From: Pedosphaera parvula Ellin514
GTDB taxonomy: Bacteria; Verrucomicrobiota; Verrucomicrobiia; Limisphaerales; Pedosphaeraceae
Reading direction: 5' to 3'
NCBI RefSeq assembly: GCF_000172555.1
Contig: NZ_ABOX02000061.1
Location: 1-36,041 of the forward strand
Length of the DNA stretch: 36,041 bases
Below the pieces are notes generated by a model, which was not told the DNA's origin, did not search any database, and was given only the letters and a program-made list of their open reading frames with translations. The position numbers and the translations under genes are program-made. Each line of letters starts with the position of its first letter. Position 1 is the first letter of the stretch. This document shows, in pieces, positions 32,246 through 36,041 of this stretch.

Positions 32246-33259
32246 TCACCAAGTCTTTGATTCCAAGGAGGTGGTTCCGTGGGAGTTCTTGAGAAGGCTG
32301 GAAGGCATCATGATTGAATAGGTTTTGTCTTCCACATCAATTTCCACTTTTTGCCAGGAGCGTCTATCATCGCTTTCGTCACTCTTATCGACAATGCGGT
32401 AGGTATCGCTTCGACTCATGCCGCCGTTATGCACCCGAATGCCCATGCAGCGGCTGGCCAGGGCGTGTCCGCTGTTTTCGATGTGGCGCAGGGCAGTGCG
32501 TGGTGAATGTAGATCCCATGGCCGATGCAGCTCATCCTCCCGGTAAAGCGTCACTTCGTCTGGTGGCTCCTCAACGATATTCCATTTGGTGAACGACAGC
32601 CGCCAGCCATTCTGAATTGGGAAGGAATCGTATTGCACAGTGGCCCAGTGAAGAATCACGTCTCTCGCTTTGGAAACATCGACACGAAAGCAGGTGGATG
32701 GGCTGACTTGCCATACGTGAATCGCTTTCTTCTGGCCAGCCAAGTGTTTCATGGCAGAGGCAAACCTTGCATCGCCATCAAATGTGGGTGGTGGATTTGG
32801 GGCCTTTGGATCCCGCGTAAATCCGTAGGGGATTTCGAGCCATATTCGGCTTGATTCCGTTGAGACCTCAATCCAAGCCTCCTCCAGGATATTTTTCCCC
32901 CACGGAAAGGTCACCAACGAACTCCAACTACCTCCGAAGCTTCCAGCTAATACTAGTGATTCAGCAGGAGTCAAGTCAGGGGAAACCGTTTGGCCGCTCA
33001 CATAATGCAGGCGAACGGAAATCTTCCCTTCTCTCAAAAAATGCTCGCTGGCACTGAGGCTCAAACACATTCCATGTTCCTGTCGGGAGAGCGATAAAAG
33101 CATATTACCTGGCAGAGAAGGCTGCTCAGGGAATGTTATGATACGCCAGGCAACGTCCGATCCGTCCGCTTTGTGCTTCCATTGGGTGGCAGCAGTTTCT
33201 TCACACTTCACAGAGCCTGTCGACGCAAGGAGAACAATTAATAAGTAAGTGAACTTCAC
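32246..33259 (-). CDS. Exported protein of unknown function, probable GTG start
   Basis: The frame is open up to 33403, but residues before 33259 look non-coding. The best start is the GTG at 33259, which puts a signal peptide (VKFTYLLIVLLASTGSVKC) at the N-terminus and gives 337 residues. The mature part is beta-rich, with two weakly similar halves (each with a WxxSF/WSSLVTFPWG-like strand and a V-x-L-Y/I-W-L-E region). I recognise no family. A cysteine follows the hydrophobic run, but a proper lipobox is not clear. It converges with the SDR gene, with 78 bp between stops. Confidence 0.7.
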   Translation of the reverse strand: MKFTYLLIVLLASTGSVKCEETAATQWKHKADGSDVAWRIITFPEQPSLPGNMLLSLSRQEHGMCLSLSASEHFLREGKISVRLHYVSGQTVSPDLTPAESLVLAGSFGGSWSSLVTFPWGKNILEEAWIEVSTESSRIWLEIPYGFTRDPKAPNPPPTFDGDARFASAMKHLAGQKKAIHVWQVSPSTCFRVDVSKARDVILHWATVQYDSFPIQNGWRLSFTKWNIVEEPPDEVTLYREDELHRPWDLHSPRTALRHIENSGHALASRCMGIRVHNGGMSRSDTYRIVDKSDESDDRRSWQKVEIDVEDKTYSIMMPSSLLKNSHGTTSLESKTW

Positions 33260-33397
33260 TTTTATGAAAACACCGCTCAGCACCTGTTGTTGCGCCAGTA
33301 TTTTGCAGCTGCAAATAGTTGCAGTGAGTATGCTGGTTCGTTGGCTTTTTTGAGCCTGATTGACAGAGAAAATTGTGTAAATACTAAGGATCGACCT

Positions 33398-33414
33398 GTT
33401 CACGACCCGTTCAT
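33398..33414 (+). repeat. 17-bp direct repeat, copy 1
   Basis: GTTCACGACCCGTTCAT, identical to 33662-33678 and 264 bp upstream of it. Confidence 0.85.
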
Positions 33415-33661
33415 GTCAAAGTCGGCGAACAACGAATTGTTCATGTATCTTTTTGCCACCTCCAACCCGCCCACGGACGGTTAACCAGAGACGACTCTGG
33501 TTTATGCGGGAGGGGAACCACAAAATGTGCAAAGCGGGATGTCGTGGGAGGGTTCGCGAAAACTGCGAGTAGCGGGTTTTAAGTTTTGGATGCGAAGCTG
33601 TGGAATGGGTGGACTGGAGTTCGCCTGGGAAAACCAGTGTAGATAATTTGGACCCGTTCAC

Positions 33662-33678
33662 GTTCACGACCCGTTCAT
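33662..33678 (+). repeat. 17-bp direct repeat, copy 2
   Basis: Identical to 33398-33414. It is preceded by a partial extra unit (CCCGTTCAC), so a short tandem duplication also occurred here. Confidence 0.85.
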
Positions 33679-33769
33679 AGGATGGATGCGAGCTGACACG
33701 GCGAAAATTCTGCTCGCTTTTTCGATGCTTCTTGAAATGATTACCCTTGTAAATTGTAAGGAACAATTC

Positions 33770-35635
33770 ATGAAAAAATTTGTTTGGTCACTTTTCCTCA
33801 TCTCTCTCCTCGCCTATGCGAGCGGGCTCCAAGCCCAAGGCACGGCCTTCACCTACCAGGGGCGGCTTCAAAACAACGGTTCTCCTGCCAACGGGAGCTA
33901 CGACATGGCCTTCGCACTTTACGGCACCAGTACCGGCGGGGTCGCCCTCGCCGGGCCGGTGACGAATACGGCAGTGGCCGTGAGCAACGGCCTGTTCACG
34001 ACCACGCTAGACTTTGGGAATGTTTTCACCGGTGGCAGCAACTGGCTGGGGATGGCTGTGAGCCCCGGCGGTGCGAACACCTATTCCACGCTGGCTCCGC
34101 GTCAACAGTTGACGGCCGTGCCGTACGCGCAGTATGCACTGAGTGCGGGGGCGGCGGCGAGCGCCGGGTCGGTGTCCGCGGCGAACATCACCGGCACGAT
34201 TCCGCTCGGGCGATTGCCAGCCAATGTGGTGACCAATGGCGCCAGCGGGGTGAATTTCACCGGCACGTTCAGCGGCGACGGCGCGGGCGTGACCAATTTA
34301 CCGGTGAGCAACCTGGTGCAAATCCAAGCCCCCATCGTCGGGTGGGGAGATAATTGGAATGGCGCAACGACCTTCCCCACAGGGTCGAGCAATGTGGTGG
34401 CTATTGCCGCGGGAGATGGTTTTAGTCTGGCGCTCAAGAGCGATGGGACAGTTGTCTCGTCGAGGTGGAATGACTATGACCAAACGACCGTCCCCGCGGG
34501 TTTGAGCAACGTGGTGGCCATTGCCGCGGGATATGGTTTTAGTCTGGCGCTCAAGAGCGATAGGACAGTTGTCGCGTGGGGGTGGAATGACTATGGCCAA
34601 ACGACCATCCCCGCAGGCTTGAGCAACGTGGTGGCCATTGCCGCGGGGGCTTATCACAGTCTGGCGCTGAAGAGCGATGGCACGGTCGTCGGGTGGGGAT
34701 ACAATGTCCAAGGCCAAACGACCATCCCTGCAGGCTTGAGCAACGTAGTGGCCGTTGCCGGGGGAGCGCTTCACAGTCTGGCGCTCAAGAGCGATAGCAC
34801 GGTCGTCGGATGGGGATACAATGCCCAAGGCCAAACGACCATCCCTGCAGGCTTGAGCAACGTAGTGGCCATTGCCGCCGGGGCTGATCACAATCTGGCG
34901 CTCAAGAGCGATGGCACGGTCGTGGGGTGGGGGTGGAATGACTATGGTGAAACCACCATCCCCGCAGGCTTGAGCAACGTGGCGGCCATTGCCGCGGGAT
35001 ATCATCACAGTCTGGCGCTACGGCCGCACATTGTGCCGGCAGCCGTGGCCCTGCGCAACGGCAGCAATGTGTTTCAAGGCACGATCTCAGCGGCCGGCTT
35101 TACCGGGGACGGGAGCGGGCTCACCAATTTGACCGGTGTAGCCTTGCTGAGCGGGGGGAATGTTTTTACGGGCAACCAGGTCATCAGCAGCGGCAACGTG
35201 GGCATCGGCAACGCCAATCCGACCAACATACTGATGGTCGTCAATGCACGGTGCGATGGGAGCAGTTGGATCAACGCCTCGGACCGGAACCTGAAGCAGG
35301 ACTTTGCGCCGGTGGATGCGCAGACAGTATTGGAGAAGGTGGCGGCCTTGCCGATCCAGAGCTGGAGCTACAAGGCACAGCCGGCGCAGAAGCATGTCGG
35401 GCCGGTGGCGCAGGATTTTCATGCGGCGTTCGGCCTGGGTCAGGATGAGACTAGCATCGCCACTGTGGATGAAGGGGGCGTGGCGCTGGCGGCCATTCAG
35501 GGATTGAACCAGAAATTGCAGGCCAGGGAGGAAGAAATTCAGAAACTGAAGGAGAAGGCTGACAAGGTGGATTCACTCGAAAAGCGCGTGGAGGAATTGG
35601 AGAAAATGATTCGGTCTCTCCCGGCAAACAAATAA
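33770..35635 (+). CDS. Exported RCC1-repeat protein with C-terminal S74 self-cleaving chaperone domain
   Basis: From the ATG at 33770 (AAGGAA 7 bases upstream) the protein has 621 residues and a signal peptide (FVWSLFLISLLAYASGLQAQ). Residues 25-140 are a fibre-like N-terminal region (FTYQGRLQNNGSPANG). Residues 189-422 are six 39-residue RCC1-like repeats (VVGWGYN..GQTTIPAGLSN). Two short collagen-free fibre repeats follow (FTGDGSGLTNLTG, GNVGIGNANPTN). From ~503 comes a peptidase S74 intramolecular chaperone, with Ser504 and Lys509 in A-S-D-R-N-L-K matching the catalytic Ser/Lys pair. A coiled coil covers ~575-615. S74 domains trimerise fibres and then cut themselves off, as in phage tailspikes. 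The product is therefore probably a trimeric surface fibre. Confidence 0.88.
   Translation: MKKFVWSLFLISLLAYASGLQAQGTAFTYQGRLQNNGSPANGSYDMAFALYGTSTGGVALAGPVTNTAVAVSNGLFTTTLDFGNVFTGGSNWLGMAVSPGGANTYSTLAPRQQLTAVPYAQYALSAGAAASAGSVSAANITGTIPLGRLPANVVTNGASGVNFTGTFSGDGAGVTNLPVSNLVQIQAPIVGWGDNWNGATTFPTGSSNVVAIAAGDGFSLALKSDGTVVSSRWNDYDQTTVPAGLSNVVAIAAGYGFSLALKSDRTVVAWGWNDYGQTTIPAGLSNVVAIAAGAYHSLALKSDGTVVGWGYNVQGQTTIPAGLSNVVAVAGGALHSLALKSDSTVVGWGYNAQGQTTIPAGLSNVVAIAAGADHNLALKSDGTVVGWGWNDYGETTIPAGLSNVAAIAAGYHHSLALRPHIVPAAVALRNGSNVFQGTISAAGFTGDGSGLTNLTGVALLSGGNVFTGNQVISSGNVGIGNANPTNILMVVNARCDGSSWINASDRNLKQDFAPVDAQTVLEKVAALPIQSWSYKAQPAQKHVGPVAQDFHAAFGLGQDETSIATVDEGGVALAAIQGLNQKLQAREEEIQKLKEKADKVDSLEKRVEELEKMIRSLPANK
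34334..35035 (+). repeat. Six tandem 117-bp repeats coding RCC1-like units
   Basis: Six in-frame 117-bp units encode 39-residue repeats. Units 3-6 are highly similar at DNA level, unit 1 is divergent, and unit 2 has lost the W-G-W core (reads SSRW). Near-identity between neighbours points to recent expansion or gene conversion. Confidence 0.9.
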
Positions 35636-35671
35636 TACGCCAGGGAGCAATTTATTTTGCGATAGGGAGTG

Positions 35672-35764
35672 AAGATGCTCGCTTTGCTCGCGCCTTCGGC
35701 AAAGTGTAGTGAGTTGAGGGATGATTTACCCTGGGCGGCACGCGCGGGGCGCGTTTGCCCTGGG
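35672..35764 (+). repeat. Interspersed hairpin repeat, copy 1
   Basis: It starts with AGATGCTCGC, passes TTCGGCAAAGTG, then a TTTACCC box, and closes with an imperfect hairpin at 35729-35764 (CCCTGGGC...ACGCGC against GCGCGT...GCCCTGGG). Copy 2 has the same order of elements. Confidence 0.6.
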
Positions 35765-35897
35765 CTAAGATAAGCAGGACCTTCAGTCCTTTCTATGGTG
35801 CCTCTGATGAGGCGAGGGGATGAGGAAAAGAGGAAACGTCCAGCATTCAAATTTCAAATAGTGAGGTTCAATTTTTTGTTCTCACCAAGTTGAAGTC

Positions 35898-36016
35898 GAG
35901 ATGCTCGCCGTGGCACGCGCCGAGTGCTTGCGCACGGCCACCGTTCGGCAAAGTGATTGGGAAATTGAGACGGTTTACCCAAGGTAGCCACCATCTGAAT
36001 TGTGGCAACCGTTGGG
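35898..36016 (+). repeat. Interspersed hairpin repeat, copy 2
   Basis: It again shows AGATGCTCGC, TTCGGCAAAGTG and TTTACCC in order. It ends in a hairpin at 35978-36016: CCCAAGGTAGCCAC pairs with GTGGCAACCGTTGGG apart from one mismatch and one bulge. Confidence 0.6.
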
Positions 36017-36041
36017 CTGTAAGACGAAACCACTTTGTGGT

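Larger units (their letters stand above)
33260..33769. other. Intergenic region bounded in part by a 17-bp direct repeat
   Basis: It lies between divergent genes. GTTCACGACCCGTTCAT occurs at 33398-33414 and again at 33662-33678 in the same orientation. Between them is a hairpin, AACCAGAG-ACGA-CTCTGGTT (33483-33502). I see no gene in the interval; a 116-codon minus-strand frame there is low-complexity and unconvincing. The interval may be a short interspersed element. Confidence 0.5.
35636..36041. other. Noncoding right end with paired hairpin repeats
   Basis: No gene is supported here. It holds two related repeat units, described separately, and smaller hairpins: AGGAC-CTTCA-GTCCT near 35777-35791 and GCCTC-TGAT-GAGGC at 35800-35813. 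Confidence 0.55.

Noticed and set aside
33416..33766. 116-codon minus-strand ORF between the unknown exported gene and the S74 gene
   Set aside because: No family, odd composition, and it overlaps the 17-bp repeats and the S74 gene's start region; more likely part of a noncoding repeat.
34298..35008. 236-codon minus-strand frame with internal repeats
   Set aside because: Its repeats are only the complement of the RCC1 units on the plus strand.

Overview
The window looks like chromosomal DNA of a Verrucomicrobiota bacterium, probably a soil or freshwater Pedosphaera-type lineage. This rests on protein style, not on a marker gene. There are many large exported proteins built from LamG, Ig-like, delta-60, RCC1 and autotransporter-associated repeats, several glycoside hydrolases, a formylglycine-type sulfatase, and few Shine-Dalgarno sequences. 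No rRNA, tRNA or CRISPR array was seen.

Layout. 1-476 (-) is the 5' part of an exported LamG protein cut by the window edge. 1.1-4.0 kb (-) holds a conserved hypothetical gene, a DoxX-like membrane protein and an ECF41-type sigma factor with its fused SnoaL-like regulatory domain. 4.0-7.7 kb (+) holds an exported beta-propeller/phosphoesterase, a small ORF overlapping a nucleotidyltransferase-like gene, and a 3'-terminal remnant of a second phosphoesterase. 7.7-14.8 kb holds carbohydrate and envelope genes: GH16 (+), a probable (-) operon of LpxH-like phosphatase, glycosyltransferase and GH1, then a sulfatase (-) divergent from a CE1-type esterase (+). 14.8-21.8 kb (-) holds a delta-60 repeat protein and a phospholipase C-type enzyme carrying autotransporter-associated repeats. 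21.9-23.3 kb is an insertion sequence lying between that enzyme and a divergent GH76 multidomain mannanase (+). 27.3-31.2 kb holds an unknown exported protein (+) and a LamG/Ig protein (-). 31.4-36.0 kb holds an NAD(P)-binding SDR (+), an unknown exported protein (-), an RCC1-repeat protein ending in an S74 self-cleaving chaperone domain (+), and noncoding hairpin repeats.

How the genes work together. The glycoside hydrolases, sulfatase, esterase, phosphoesterases and lectin-like proteins suggest extracellular breakdown and binding of polysaccharides and phosphate esters. The LpxH-like/glycosyltransferase pair suggests envelope glycolipid metabolism. The ECF41 gene, the DoxX gene and the divergent phosphoesterase gene each carry an upstream element of the form TGTCAC[A/C]-N16-[T/G]GTCT. 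This points to a small regulon run by the sigma factor.

The two strongest leads are this three-promoter ECF41 regulon and a shared C-terminal module of about 60-75 residues. The module sits at the extreme end of five otherwise unrelated exported proteins and could be a sorting or anchoring signal.
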